From contig NZ_CAMFKW010000006.1 in assembly GCF_945957345.1 (NCBI RefSeq), positions 99,101 to 163,100 of the forward strand: 64,000 nucleotides of DNA, written 5' to 3'. Made by a program: the position numbers and the translations under genes. A model generated the notes under the pieces. The model had not been told where the DNA came from, did no database searches, and saw nothing but the letters and a program-made list of their open reading frames with translations. Shown piece by piece: positions 21,475-30,628 of this stretch. Source of the DNA: an uncultured Allobosea sp. Its GTDB lineage: Bacteria; Pseudomonadota; Alphaproteobacteria; Rhizobiales; Beijerinckiaceae. The first letter of the stretch is position 1, and the number at the start of each line of letters is the position of its first letter.

Positions 21475-22398
21475 ATGTTGAAGCTCGACGGCATCGCGAC
21501 CTTCGTCGCCATCGCGGAGGCCGGCTCGTTGAGCGAGGCCGCGCGCCGGTTGCGCCTGTCGAAATCGGTGGTCAGCGACCGCCTGGCAGAGTTGGAACAT
21601 GGTCTCGGCGCCACGTTGCTGCATCGCAGCGCCCGGCGGCTGACCCTCACCGAGGACGGCACTGCCTTTCTCGAACGCGCCACGCGCATCACCCGCGAGG
21701 TCGAGGATGCCGCGGCCGACATGGCCGAGCGGCGCGGCACGCTGGCCGGGCCGCTGTTGATCTCGGCCCCCGTCACTTTCGGGCGGCTGCATCTCGGCCC
21801 GGCGATCTATCCCTTTCTCGCGCGGCATCCCGACATCGCGCTGACGCTCGATCTCGACGACCGGCGGGTCGAGGCCGGCGCGGATAGCTATGACGCGGTG
21901 CTGCGCCATGGGCCGATCGCGGATTCGCGCCTCGTCGCCTGGACGCTGGCTCCAAGCCGCAGAGTGCTCGTCGCCGCGCCTGATTACCTGGAGCGGCGCG
22001 GTACCCCGGCTTCGGCGGCCGAACTGGATGGGCATGACGGCATCTTCTACACCAACCGGGGCAGCGGCGACTGGCGCTTCCATGGCCCGGATGGGGCGGT
22101 CAGCGTGCGCGGTCGCCCGAGCCTGCGGGTGAATAACGGCGACATGATGCGGGACGCCGCGCTGGCGGGGCTGGGCATCGCCCTGCTGCCCCTGTTCATC
22201 GCCGGAGCCGAAATCCGCAGCGGCCGCCTCGGGGTCGTCGATATCGGGGTGCAGCCGCAGGTGGAAGCCATCTATCTGGCGCATCCCGAAGGCCGCCGGC
22301 CTTCCGCCAAGCTGCGTGCCTTCGCCGATTGCCTGCGCCAGGCTTTCGGCCAACCACCCTATTGGGAGAGTTCAGAACCGCATAGATACTCGAATTGA
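21475..22398 (+). CDS. LysR family transcriptional regulator
   Basis: MLKLDGIATFVAIAEAGSLSEAARRLRLSKSVVSDRLAELEHGLGATLLHRSARRLTLTEDG. Confidence 0.95.
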   Translation: MLKLDGIATFVAIAEAGSLSEAARRLRLSKSVVSDRLAELEHGLGATLLHRSARRLTLTEDGTAFLERATRITREVEDAAADMAERRGTLAGPLLISAPVTFGRLHLGPAIYPFLARHPDIALTLDLDDRRVEAGADSYDAVLRHGPIADSRLVAWTLAPSRRVLVAAPDYLERRGTPASAAELDGHDGIFYTNRGSGDWRFHGPDGAVSVRGRPSLRVNNGDMMRDAALAGLGIALLPLFIAGAEIRSGRLGVVDIGVQPQVEAIYLAHPEGRRPSAKLRAFADCLRQAFGQPPYWESSEPHRYSN

Positions 22399-22563
22399 CC
22401 GACATTACCGTTCGCATCGCGTCACTTGCAGACATTGTTAGCTTGCCCAGAAGCCGACATTGCTCCTGTGCCGCAGCAGGTTCGCTTTTCGTCCTTGGCG
22501 AGCCGATCTTCTGACTTGCAACGAGGTCTCGATTGGCAGCCGTGAACCGGTCCGGCGTCCGGG

Positions 22564-23097
22564 TCATTCGCCTTTGGCCATGACCTTCTCGAACCTGAAC
22601 ATGCCACCGTCTCCCGGCAGGGAAGGCTGGTCCGGCCGATGCGGATCCGGATGGCGCGCGTGATAATAGGCGACGATCTTGAAGCCGCATTTGTTGACGT
22701 AGAAGTGAATGTTGCGCTTCTCGAAATACGGCGTGTGCGTCGTCCAGACTTTCGTCTCGGGATAGCGGGCTTCGATCGCGCTCCAGGCGCCCCTGCCGAT
22801 GCCACGACCGTCGATACCCGCCATGACGAAGAATAGATCCAGCGAATTGTGCTGCGTCGCGACGTCGATGGCGACGACGGCCCCGCCGACCCGCCGGCCA
22901 TCCAGCAGGATATGAAGAACCTCCGCGCCGGGGGCTTCGCACGATTCGATGATGATCTCGTCAGGGGGAACAGAACCGTCGGAGACCGAGCCGAACTCCT
23001 CGATCACGGCGACGGAAAAGGCCTCCCGCAAATCCATCCTGAAACGCGGCAGGTCGGCGGCCGCCACGGGTTCGAGGGTCATCCGACGGTCATTCAT
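22564..23097 (-). CDS. GNAT family N-acetyltransferase
   Basis: [60 protein letters not shown] (Q/R-x-x-G-x-G/A-type loop and GNAT C-terminal pattern). Confidence 0.8.
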   Translation of the reverse strand: MNDRRMTLEPVAAADLPRFRMDLREAFSVAVIEEFGSVSDGSVPPDEIIIESCEAPGAEVLHILLDGRRVGGAVVAIDVATQHNSLDLFFVMAGIDGRGIGRGAWSAIEARYPETKVWTTHTPYFEKRNIHFYVNKCGFKIVAYYHARHPDPHRPDQPSLPGDGGMFRFEKVMAKGE

Positions 23098-23184
23098 CGT
23101 TCGGCTCCGTGTCAGTCCCGAAAGCGTTTTGCGTACCCATTCGCGAGCTCTCCCACCATGACGCTTTCGCAAGCGCGGGATGCT

Positions 23185-23784
23185 CTAGCGCGCGGAAGAT
23201 CCGCTGGGCCGGTTCGGCCACATCCGCGGGAGAACGTCGGTGGTGCCTCCCTTATCCTGAAGGCGATGCTTGGCCGTGCCCGCGACATGCAGGCCGACGC
23301 ACGCCAGCAGGAGATAGGCGGAGTATTTGTGGAGGGCCTGGAAGACCGCGAATGCCGCGTCGTTCTTGGGCAGGATTTCCGGCACGTGCGACAGGAAGAA
23401 GAACGGCACGCCGTCGCTCTGCGTGAAGCTGCTCGACATCGCATAGCCGAGCACAGGCGTGAGTAGGGTCAGCGCGATCATCAGGCGGTGGGTGGCGTGC
23501 GACAGCCATTTTTCCCAGCCACGCAGAGCGCAAGGAGCGTCGGGGAGCAGGCTGCGATAGCGCGAGCGCAAAGCCAGGTGCACGAGAGCCAGAAGCCAGA
23601 CCAGGATGCCGAACTGCTTGTGGTTGGCATAGAAGAAGCCGGCGCTGGCATCGTCTTCCGCAAGTCCGGTCATATAGAAGCCGGTCGCGATCAGCGCGAG
23701 GATCAGCATCGCCCTGGCCCAGTGCAGAAGGCGCATCGGGCGCGGATAGATGATGCCCCGCTCGGTTGTCGGCGTCTCGGTCAA
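23185..23784 (-). CDS. Cytochrome b561-like membrane protein
   Basis: RPMRLLHWARAMLILALIATGFYMTGL, HKQFGILVWLLALVHLALRSRY, HKYSAYLLLACVGLHVAGTAKH: His-containing TM helices. Confidence 0.88.
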   Translation of the reverse strand: MTETPTTERGIIYPRPMRLLHWARAMLILALIATGFYMTGLAEDDASAGFFYANHKQFGILVWLLALVHLALRSRYRSLLPDAPCALRGWEKWLSHATHRLMIALTLLTPVLGYAMSSSFTQSDGVPFFFLSHVPEILPKNDAAFAVFQALHKYSAYLLLACVGLHVAGTAKHRLQDKGGTTDVLPRMWPNRPSGSSAR

Positions 23785-24017
23785 GAAAGAGGTCCTTTTC
23801 TCGTCAGTTTTGCCCGGTCACGCCGGCGGGAACACCATGGAGATTGGGCGAATCTTCGGGCGCATTCGGGCGGAGTAGGGTCACAGGAGGGGACAGGCTG
23901 CCAATGCACGACGGCGTGAGGACGCTGTGTCCAGACCTCTTCGGTTCTAGTGATGCCTTGGGCGGGCGGATCTTCCGACCGGGGCATCGAGCAGAAGAAC
24001 CCGGCGATGGTGTGAGG

Positions 24018-24170
24018 TCATTGGCCGTGCAGGAGCGCGACGGCGAGCAGGGGCCCAATGAAGAAGCCGAATAGGATGCTCGCCGCCGCGAGAATCCGCA
24101 GCGGCAGAGGGAGCCGTTGCTCTTCCCGACATTGCAAGAGCCTGTTCCTCGACGTGTGCGACGATCTCAT
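24018..24170 (-). CDS. Putative small single-TM membrane protein
   Basis: EEQRLPLPLRILAAASILFGFFIGPLLAVALLHGQ: one convincing TM helix with basic N-terminal flank; start uncertain. Confidence 0.4.
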   Translation of the reverse strand: MRSSHTSRNRLLQCREEQRLPLPLRILAAASILFGFFIGPLLAVALLHGQ

Positions 24171-24322
24171 GCCGTTCAGAGCAAGCGCCCGACGTTGCGC
24201 GAACATTACGCGACGGGGTGACGTGGCCCTCGCCGGTCATCCGGTGGCTCTGGGGCGAGGGCGTAATCTTCGTGTAAGGATGCCCGTCAAAGAAGCGACG
24301 CGTACCCAAGGAATGTTCGCCA

Positions 24323-24997
24323 GTGCGCCTGCTTGTCGTCGAGGATGATGCCGATCTCGGTCCGTGGCTCCGCGATGCGCTGGAGAAGGCGCTCGGCGGG
24401 GCGGATCTCGTGGCGACGCTTGACGAGGCACGCGCTGCGCTGAAGGTGCGCCCTTTCGATCTCATCGTGATGGATCGGCGCCTGCCCGACGGGGACGCGA
24501 TCTCGCTCATTGCCACGATGCGGAGGCTCAACCCGCGCCCGAGCATTCTGGTGCTGACGGCGCTCGACGACCCGAACGACATCGCCAAGGCGCTCGATGC
24601 CGGCGCCGACGACTATCTCGCCAAGCCCTTCGAGCCGGTCGAGCTGATTGCGCGCGCCAAGGCGGTTCTCAGGCGCAACCAGCTCGACCAGAAAGGCGTC
24701 TCGAGCGTCGCCAATCTCCGTTTCGACATCTTCGCGCGAACCGCCTATGTCGACGACCAACTCCTGATCCTGCCGCGCAGGGAACTGGCCCTACTCGAAG
24801 CGTTGATGCGACGGGCGGGCCAGGTCGTCCTGCGCGAGAGCCTCGAGAATGCGGTCTATGGCTTCGACGACGAGATCCAGTCCAATGCGATCGATGCCCA
24901 TCTGTCCCGCCTGCGCAAGCGCTTGCGCGAAAACGGTTGCCAAGCCGAGATCAAGCCGTTGCGCGGGATCGGCTATCTGATGACGGATTCAGCATGA
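24323..24997 (+). CDS. OmpR/PhoB-family response regulator
   Basis: MRLLVVEDDADLGPWLRDAL, DLIVMDRRLPDGD, DDYLAKPFEPVELIAR; C-terminal winged helix NAIDAHLSRLRKRL...GIGYLM. Confidence 0.95.
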   Translation: MRLLVVEDDADLGPWLRDALEKALGGADLVATLDEARAALKVRPFDLIVMDRRLPDGDAISLIATMRRLNPRPSILVLTALDDPNDIAKALDAGADDYLAKPFEPVELIARAKAVLRRNQLDQKGVSSVANLRFDIFARTAYVDDQLLILPRRELALLEALMRRAGQVVLRESLENAVYGFDDEIQSNAIDAHLSRLRKRLRENGCQAEIKPLRGIGYLMTDSA

Positions 24998-26319
24998 CGC
25001 TGAAGGGCCGGTCGATCGCCACCTCGGCGGCCATGCTGCTCGGCGGGCTGATCTCGGCGTTCCTATTCTGCCTGTTTCTGGGCTTCATCGCCTTCTATGG
25101 CGACGACGGCGATGTCGCCCAATATGACATCGCCACTGAAATCAAGCGCTCCGTCGACAAGGACGAGAGCGGCCGGCCCCGGATCGCTCCGACCGTGAAG
25201 CTGCTGGCGTTCCAGCGCCAGTTTCCGAAGCTCTGGTACATGGTGAGCACGCCGCAGGGCAGTCTCTCCTATGGCGAGGTGCCGGCCCGGGTGCTGGCGG
25301 GCAAGGATGTGTGGGACCCACCGCAGGCCCTTTCGGCCCATGACGCCGGCGGTAATTTCCTACGTATGAGCCGCTCCGCGCGCGTCGGCACCGATCCCGA
25401 TATCCTCATCGAGCTCGGCGGAGCCGCCTACAGCAGCACCGAGGTCGTCCTGTCACTCCTCAGGGAGCCCGACATAACCTCGACCATGCTGGCCGCAGCT
25501 CTCACAATCATCATTCTCACGACCGTTCTGGTCGTCCCCGCTTTGATCGTGCGGCCCGTTCGGCGCGCCGCGGCCGCAGCCGAAGAGATCGGCGCCAGGG
25601 ACGGCGTGCGGCTGCCGATCCAGAGCCAGCCCTCCGAGCTGAGGCCTCTGGCTCTCGCCTTCAACCGCGCGCTGGACCGCATCGATGCAGCGACGGCCGA
25701 GCAGCGGCGCTTCCTCTCCAATGCCGCTCATGAGCTGCGCACGCCGCTGACGCGCCTGCGCACCAGGCTCGAACGCGTCGAAGACAAGGAGATCAAGGCG
25801 GAGCTCGTCGGCGAGCTGCAATCGCTGTCCGGAACGGTGACGATGCTGTTGCAGTTGGCGCGCCTGACGTCCCAGCCGACCGAGATGACCCGGATCGATC
25901 TTGCCGCAACGGCCCGCGACGCGGCCGCACGGGAAGTGCCGACCGCGTTGGCGGGCGGCATCGATCTCGAGTTCCGTGGCGATGCGCCGGAGATGATCTC
26001 CGGCTCGGTCCAGGCGATCGGTATCGGCCTGTCAAATCTCATCCGCAACGCGATCCAGCATGGCGGGGCGGGCGGACGGGTTGTGGTTGAGGTCGGAGCG
26101 CCCGGTCGGGTCTCTGTTATCGACTTCGGCGCCGGACTCGGCTCGGCCTATGACGGGCGAGCGGTCATCGAGCCCTTCGCGCGCGGCAAGCAGGACGGCT
26201 CGGGTACCGGGCTCGGACTCTCCATCGTCGCGCAGGTGGCGGCGCTTCACGGTGCGAGCCTCTCGATCGACGAGACGTCCGGCGGCGGCACCACCGTCAC
26301 CCTGACGTTTCCGACCTGA
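24994..26319 (+). CDS. Sensor histidine kinase
   Basis: HAMP-like region, FLSNAAHELRTPLTRLRTRLE H-box, GSGTGLGLSIVAQVAALHGASLSIDE G-box; ATGA overlap with response regulator. Confidence 0.95.
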   Translation: MTLKGRSIATSAAMLLGGLISAFLFCLFLGFIAFYGDDGDVAQYDIATEIKRSVDKDESGRPRIAPTVKLLAFQRQFPKLWYMVSTPQGSLSYGEVPARVLAGKDVWDPPQALSAHDAGGNFLRMSRSARVGTDPDILIELGGAAYSSTEVVLSLLREPDITSTMLAAALTIIILTTVLVVPALIVRPVRRAAAAAEEIGARDGVRLPIQSQPSELRPLALAFNRALDRIDAATAEQRRFLSNAAHELRTPLTRLRTRLERVEDKEIKAELVGELQSLSGTVTMLLQLARLTSQPTEMTRIDLAATARDAAAREVPTALAGGIDLEFRGDAPEMISGSVQAIGIGLSNLIRNAIQHGGAGGRVVVEVGAPGRVSVIDFGAGLGSAYDGRAVIEPFARGKQDGSGTGLGLSIVAQVAALHGASLSIDETSGGGTTVTLTFPT

Positions 26320-26407
26320 CGCCTCGCGGCGCCGTAGCGTAATGCGCCGGTAATCCTGGGATCGAGAATGGCGCTCGTCATCGAGATACGAGGAACCTGC
26401 CGGCGCT

Positions 26408-26423
26408 TACTCCAATTGGAGCA
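26408..26423. promoter_or_regulatory. Dyad element copy 1: TACTCCAATTGGAGCA
   Basis: Near-perfect 16-bp palindrome ~70 nt upstream of the 26491 ORF; 18 of 20 nt identical to the copy at 27697-27716 when flanks are included. Confidence 0.5.
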
Positions 26424-26490
26424 TGTCTGCGGTTTTCGGAGGTGATCTCATCGAAGCTCCAATCCGCTTTCCGGTGCTGGAGGAGTGTAT

Positions 26491-26835
26491 ATGAGAAGCC
26501 AGATCGAACCACTCGGCGATACCTGCACCCGCCGGCGCCATACTCGCCCCGGATACATCGCTGCAGCAGGCCTGTTCGCGCTCGCTCTCTTTGGGGCCGG
26601 TGAAGCATCGGCCGGATGCGTGATGCAACGCCAGTGCCGCCCAGCCTACCGCACCGAGCAATTCGTCCAGTATCAGCAGCGCTGCAACACCATGTATTTC
26701 GCTGGCCGCCGGCAGACGAGCTGCCAATCCGTTCCGGTCCAATCGGTCCGTCCCGTGGCGTATCAGGACTGCTCCCAGGTCAAGCGCGTCTGCAGCGATC
26801 TCGGCTCGCTGGTCGGCAGCGGCAGGCGCCGCTGA
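26491..26835 (+). CDS. Small secreted Cys-rich hypothetical protein
   Basis: GGAGG-type RBS; signal-like GYIAAAGLFALALFGAGEASAGC; six Cys in the mature part (GCVMQRQC, QRC, TSC, QDC, RVC). Confidence 0.65.
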   Translation: MRSQIEPLGDTCTRRRHTRPGYIAAAGLFALALFGAGEASAGCVMQRQCRPAYRTEQFVQYQQRCNTMYFAGRRQTSCQSVPVQSVRPVAYQDCSQVKRVCSDLGSLVGSGRRR

Positions 26836-26935
26836 GTTTGCCCGCGCGAAACGCCGGTTACTGCCCTGTCATTCGTGGAAGCCGGTTACCGAGAACCGGA
26901 ATGCGACGGCCAGGAAGCCGTCACGAGGATGATCG

Positions 26936-27604
26936 ATGAAATCGCAGCTTCACCTCGCAGCGCTGACCCTGGCGGTCACGACAGGCATGGCAGTCGCCGC
27001 CGATTGTGATTTCGACACGCCGAAAGGCAGTTGCACCGGCACCGTCAAGATCGTCAGATCATCGGGTTCGGCGCCAAGCTATGCGGCCGAATTGCTTGTC
27101 ACCAGCTCTGCTCCGCGATGCTCCAGGGTCGACTATTACGTGAATTCCACTCCCTATCAGACGGTCCTGGCGAACAAGCGCTCCGATCACGAGAGCGTCT
27201 TCGGGACCAGCCCGGTATCCGCGAAGGATATCGCGATATCCAAATGCACTTCCTTTGCGTCGGCTTCTGCGCGCACGGATAGCCAGTCGGAGCCCAAGAG
27301 CGCATCCGGCGATTTCGGCGGGCGATGGACCGGAAGCGTGCAATGGCTCTTCGTCTCCGACCCGACGGAACTGACGATCAATGCCCATGGCTCATCCGCC
27401 AGCGGCGTGTGGCATAGCGGGCGGGGCAATGCCTCAGTCTCATTCAACGGGACAGCGAGCGGAAATGTCATGCGTTTCCAGTATGTCGCCCCTGGTGATG
27501 GTTCGCATGGCTCCGCCACGATGACGCTGACGGGCCCGAACTCCGCGACGATCACGTTCGCTGCGGCGCCAGCGACATTTTCCGGAACCTTGACCCGCCG
27601 GTAG
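26936..27604 (+). CDS. Secreted hypothetical protein
   Basis: MKSQLHLAALTLAVTTGMAVAADC signal peptide; C-terminal beta-rich Ser/Thr/Gly domain GDFGGRWTGSVQW...FSGTLTRR. Confidence 0.65.
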   Translation: MKSQLHLAALTLAVTTGMAVAADCDFDTPKGSCTGTVKIVRSSGSAPSYAAELLVTSSAPRCSRVDYYVNSTPYQTVLANKRSDHESVFGTSPVSAKDIAISKCTSFASASARTDSQSEPKSASGDFGGRWTGSVQWLFVSDPTELTINAHGSSASGVWHSGRGNASVSFNGTASGNVMRFQYVAPGDGSHGSATMTLTGPNSATITFAAAPATFSGTLTRR

Positions 27605-27698
27605 CGGGCCTGTTTCTCGCATCGAGGCAATCAGGTCGGGGGCGCAGAAAGCCGACGGACTGCGCCCCGGGCGCCCACTCGCCGGGGCCGATTCGCCT

Positions 27699-27714
27699 TA
27701 CTCCAATTGGGGTA
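27699..27714. promoter_or_regulatory. Dyad element copy 2: TACTCCAATTGGGGTA
   Basis: Second copy of the CTTACTCCAATTGG(A/G)G(C/T)ATG element, upstream of the LuxR-type gene. Confidence 0.5.
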
Positions 27715-27829
27715 TGATCCTGGTCGCGCAACGCGGCAAAATTCCGTTGCGGAAGCATCTTCCGCGCGGTTTGATCGGAGGAGACCGACCGGCCGCCGCC
27801 TTGACGTCATAATCGATGCTGCAGACACG

Positions 27830-28966
27830 ATGCCTTACCTCCATCATCGTACCCTTGCCGGTGAACTGGCCGAAATCATTGCTCACACCGACATGTCGGC
27901 GGATGCCTGGCCTGAGTTCGCAAAGCGGTTTTGTGAGGCGATCCCTGGAACGAAAGCCGCCTTCCTGGCCAATGACCGCGCCATCAGGCGCGATGTGTCC
28001 CTGGTTCAATTTGGCTTCGACACCCGTATTTTAGGTTCATTTGCGGAGCATTACGGCTACATCAACCCGTGGATCGCATCAAAAGCGCGATTGCCGATCC
28101 TGTCCCCGCAGCGAACCGAGCAGTTTCACCCATCGTCGTCGTTTGGGGATACGGAATTCTATCGCGACTTCCTGGTCCCGCTCGGCGAGAGCGACGCGGC
28201 CACCGTTCTCAAGATCTGGGGCGACGGGCAACGCAACGCCGAACTGGTCGTTCATTATGCCGCCCGCCACGACCAGCGCCTCAACGCCGTTATCGAGCCC
28301 GTTCTCAAAGCACTGGCGCCGGTCATGAACGATGCTCTCGCACGGCTGCGGATTCGCATGCTCACCGATCAGGAAACAAGACGCACCCATTTCGTCGATG
28401 CGATGGCCGATCCTGCTTTCATTCTCTCACGCAACGGCAAGGTTCTGGCGGCAAACGCGCCTGCGCAAGCCTTGGTTCGGCAAGGGGATCTGGTCCGGAT
28501 CGCAGCCGGGGACAGGCTGGAGATTCTCGACCAGAACGCGGCAAATATCGTCCGCGATTCCTCTGCGAAAGTAACGAGGGGTGAGCGGCTGCCCTTCGGG
28601 TCTGACACCGTCAGGCTCGGTTCGCAGGGAAGAAGCCATGCGGCGGCGATCTACCCGATGATGACGCATCTGGGCGCGGGCTTCGGCCTGCTCGCGCCAA
28701 CCGAAGCCAGCATCTTGCTCGTCATCCGTCCCCTTCTTGAGGTCACGCCGCTCTCCACCGAGCTGCTTAGGGAACGCTTCGGCCTTACAGCCGCGGAGGC
28801 CCGTCTGGCCCTGAAATTCACCTCGGGAGCCTCGCTTCCCGAGATCAGCAGGGTGCTCAACATCAGCTACCAGACCGGCAGGACCCAGCTCCGGTCCATC
28901 TTCGCCAAGCTGAACGTGCGCCGCCAGGCCGAGATGGTCGCATTGCTGCTATCGATCATCGGATGA
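27830..28966 (+). CDS. LuxR-family (C-terminal HTH) transcriptional regulator
   Basis: C-terminal LLRERFGLTAAEARLALKFTSGASLPEISRVLNISYQTGRTQLRSIFAKLNVRRQAEMVALL (LuxR HTH). The N-terminal start is uncertain; the ORF is open from 27707. Confidence 0.88.
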   Translation: MPYLHHRTLAGELAEIIAHTDMSADAWPEFAKRFCEAIPGTKAAFLANDRAIRRDVSLVQFGFDTRILGSFAEHYGYINPWIASKARLPILSPQRTEQFHPSSSFGDTEFYRDFLVPLGESDAATVLKIWGDGQRNAELVVHYAARHDQRLNAVIEPVLKALAPVMNDALARLRIRMLTDQETRRTHFVDAMADPAFILSRNGKVLAANAPAQALVRQGDLVRIAAGDRLEILDQNAANIVRDSSAKVTRGERLPFGSDTVRLGSQGRSHAAAIYPMMTHLGAGFGLLAPTEASILLVIRPLLEVTPLSTELLRERFGLTAAEARLALKFTSGASLPEISRVLNISYQTGRTQLRSIFAKLNVRRQAEMVALLLSIIG

Positions 28967-28980
28967 TACGGGGATCCAGC

Positions 28981-29199
28981 ATGCGCCTCGCCCTTGCGAT
29001 CGCCACGCTTCTACTCGCTCAGATCACTCCGCCTGCTCAAGCAGAATGCTTGGCGACATGTCGGCAATGTGCCGGCGAGGTAGGGCGTGCGCGCGGAATA
29101 AGCACCCAGAAGGTCGTTGACGCCCGGAGGCGGGCTGGGCCCTTGGCTCGCGCCCATTCGGCCTGCGTCGAGCGTAAGAGCAGACTGCGGGAAGATTGA
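28981..29199 (+). CDS. Small secreted Cys-containing hypothetical protein
   Basis: MRLALAIATLLLAQITPPAQAECLATCRQCAGE...HSACVERKSRLRED: signal peptide plus four Cys; starts 15 nt after the luxR-type stop. Confidence 0.55.
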   Translation: MRLALAIATLLLAQITPPAQAECLATCRQCAGEVGRARGISTQKVVDARRRAGPLARAHSACVERKSRLRED

Positions 29200-29562
29200 A
29201 CGCGCATCACCGTGGAGCGGTCTGGCCTGCTGCCGGTTTCGTGGACGTTCCACGGGCCTGCACGAGCCAGTTTCGACCTCGCCGCCCAGTCGCCGAGCCA
29301 GGCTACCCGAAACCGGATGTTGGCAGAGTCCGTAAGGGGCAGATTCGGCCGTTCCGGCGCCGTGAATTTCCCATAGGCAGCCGAGAAATCGACCAGATGC
29401 CGCCTGACGCGAACTCTCATCTCGGGTCTGACCCGGTGACAGTTCATTTGCGCCGCGGTGATGCTTTAAGGGGCAGGTGTCACCGGCCATGCATTCCGAG
29501 AGTAGGAATAAGCCTCCGTCCTGTCTTCCGCACGACAATCCGCTTGCACGAACGGTGTGTTC

Positions 29563-29584
29563 GATATAAAGATATCTTTATATC
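29563..29584. promoter_or_regulatory. Perfect 22-bp palindrome GATATAAAGATATCTTTATATC; candidate autoregulatory operator
   Basis: Exact self-complementarity; 31 nt upstream of the ArsR-methyltransferase GTG start. Confidence 0.75.
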
Positions 29585-29614
29585 TTTTTCCTTTGTGGGC
29601 GGGAGCGCCAGCGC

Positions 29615-30628
29615 GTGCGGCAGCCGACGACATTGTCTTCCGATGTGCTTCTTGCGGGCTTGCGCGCCGCTGGTGAGGAGACACGGCTGCGCATTCTCGC
29701 GCTGCTCTCCGAGGGCGAGCTTTCGGTGTCCGATCTCACCGACATCCTCGGCCAGTCGCAGCCGCGCATCTCGCGCCATCTCAAGCTCCTGGCCGAAGCC
29801 GGTCTGGTCCGGCGCTCGCGGGAAGGAGCCTGGGCCTTCTTTCGCCTCGACGAGACCGGGCCGGGCGGGGCTTTCGCCGCATCGCTCGCGGCCTGGCTCG
29901 ATCTGAGCGACCCGGTGCTCGCGGCCGATCGTGAAAGGCTTGCCGCCGTCCGGGCGACGCGCGCCGAGGCGGCGCAAACCTATTTCGCCAGCGTCGCGCG
30001 CGACTGGGACCGGTTGCGCGGCCTGCATGTGCCCGACCATGCCGTCGAAGCGGCTGTCGAGGATGCCGTCGGCGAGGGCTCGCCCGGTGCCATGCTCGAT
30101 CTCGGCACCGGCACGGGCCGGATGCTGGAGCGGATCGCGCCAAAATTCGGCCGCGCCGTCGGGGTCGACGCCAATCATGCGATGCTGGCGGTGGCGCGGG
30201 CCAATCTGGAGCAGGCCGGCCTGTCGCGCGTCGAACTCAGGCAGGGCGACATTTATGCGCTGCCCTTCGCGCGCGGCTCCTTCGACCTCGTCGTGATCCA
30301 TCAGGTGCTGCATTTCCTCGACGATCCCGGCCGGGCCGTGCGCGAGGCCGCCGCGATGCTGGCGCCCGGCGGGCGCCTGATCGTCGTCGATTTCGCGCCG
30401 CACGAGATGGAGTTCCTGCGGACCGAGCATGCCCATCGCCGGCTCGGCTTCTCCCGCCAGCAGATCGCCGCCTGGTTCGCTGAAGCGGGCCTGTCCTGCG
30501 ACCTTTCCCGCGAAGTCACCCTTGCCGATGGCGGCTCCGGGCAGCTCCCGGTCATGCTCTGGCGTGGCCGCGACCGGCGCGTCCAGGTCGATCCGCCGGC
30601 CCGCACGATCAATCTCGAGGTTGCGTGA
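29615..30628 (+). CDS. ArsR-family HTH fused to SAM-dependent methyltransferase
   Basis: LLAGLRAAGEETRLRILALLSEGELSVSDLTDILGQSQPRISRHLKLLAEAGLVRRSREGAW (ArsR HTH) then MLDLGTGTGRMLERIAPKFGRAVGVDANHAML (methyltransferase motif I). Confidence 0.92.
   Translation: MRQPTTLSSDVLLAGLRAAGEETRLRILALLSEGELSVSDLTDILGQSQPRISRHLKLLAEAGLVRRSREGAWAFFRLDETGPGGAFAASLAAWLDLSDPVLAADRERLAAVRATRAEAAQTYFASVARDWDRLRGLHVPDHAVEAAVEDAVGEGSPGAMLDLGTGTGRMLERIAPKFGRAVGVDANHAMLAVARANLEQAGLSRVELRQGDIYALPFARGSFDLVVIHQVLHFLDDPGRAVREAAAMLAPGGRLIVVDFAPHEMEFLRTEHAHRRLGFSRQQIAAWFAEAGLSCDLSREVTLADGGSGQLPVMLWRGRDRRVQVDPPARTINLEVA

Noticed and set aside
29037-29538. Possible decayed insertion-sequence remnant (TGTCACCGGGTCAGACCC-like end at ~29440) in the intergenic region before the met operon
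   Set aside because: The end-like sequence and short reverse ORFs are suggestive, but no transposase motif, paired terminal repeats or target duplication could be identified.
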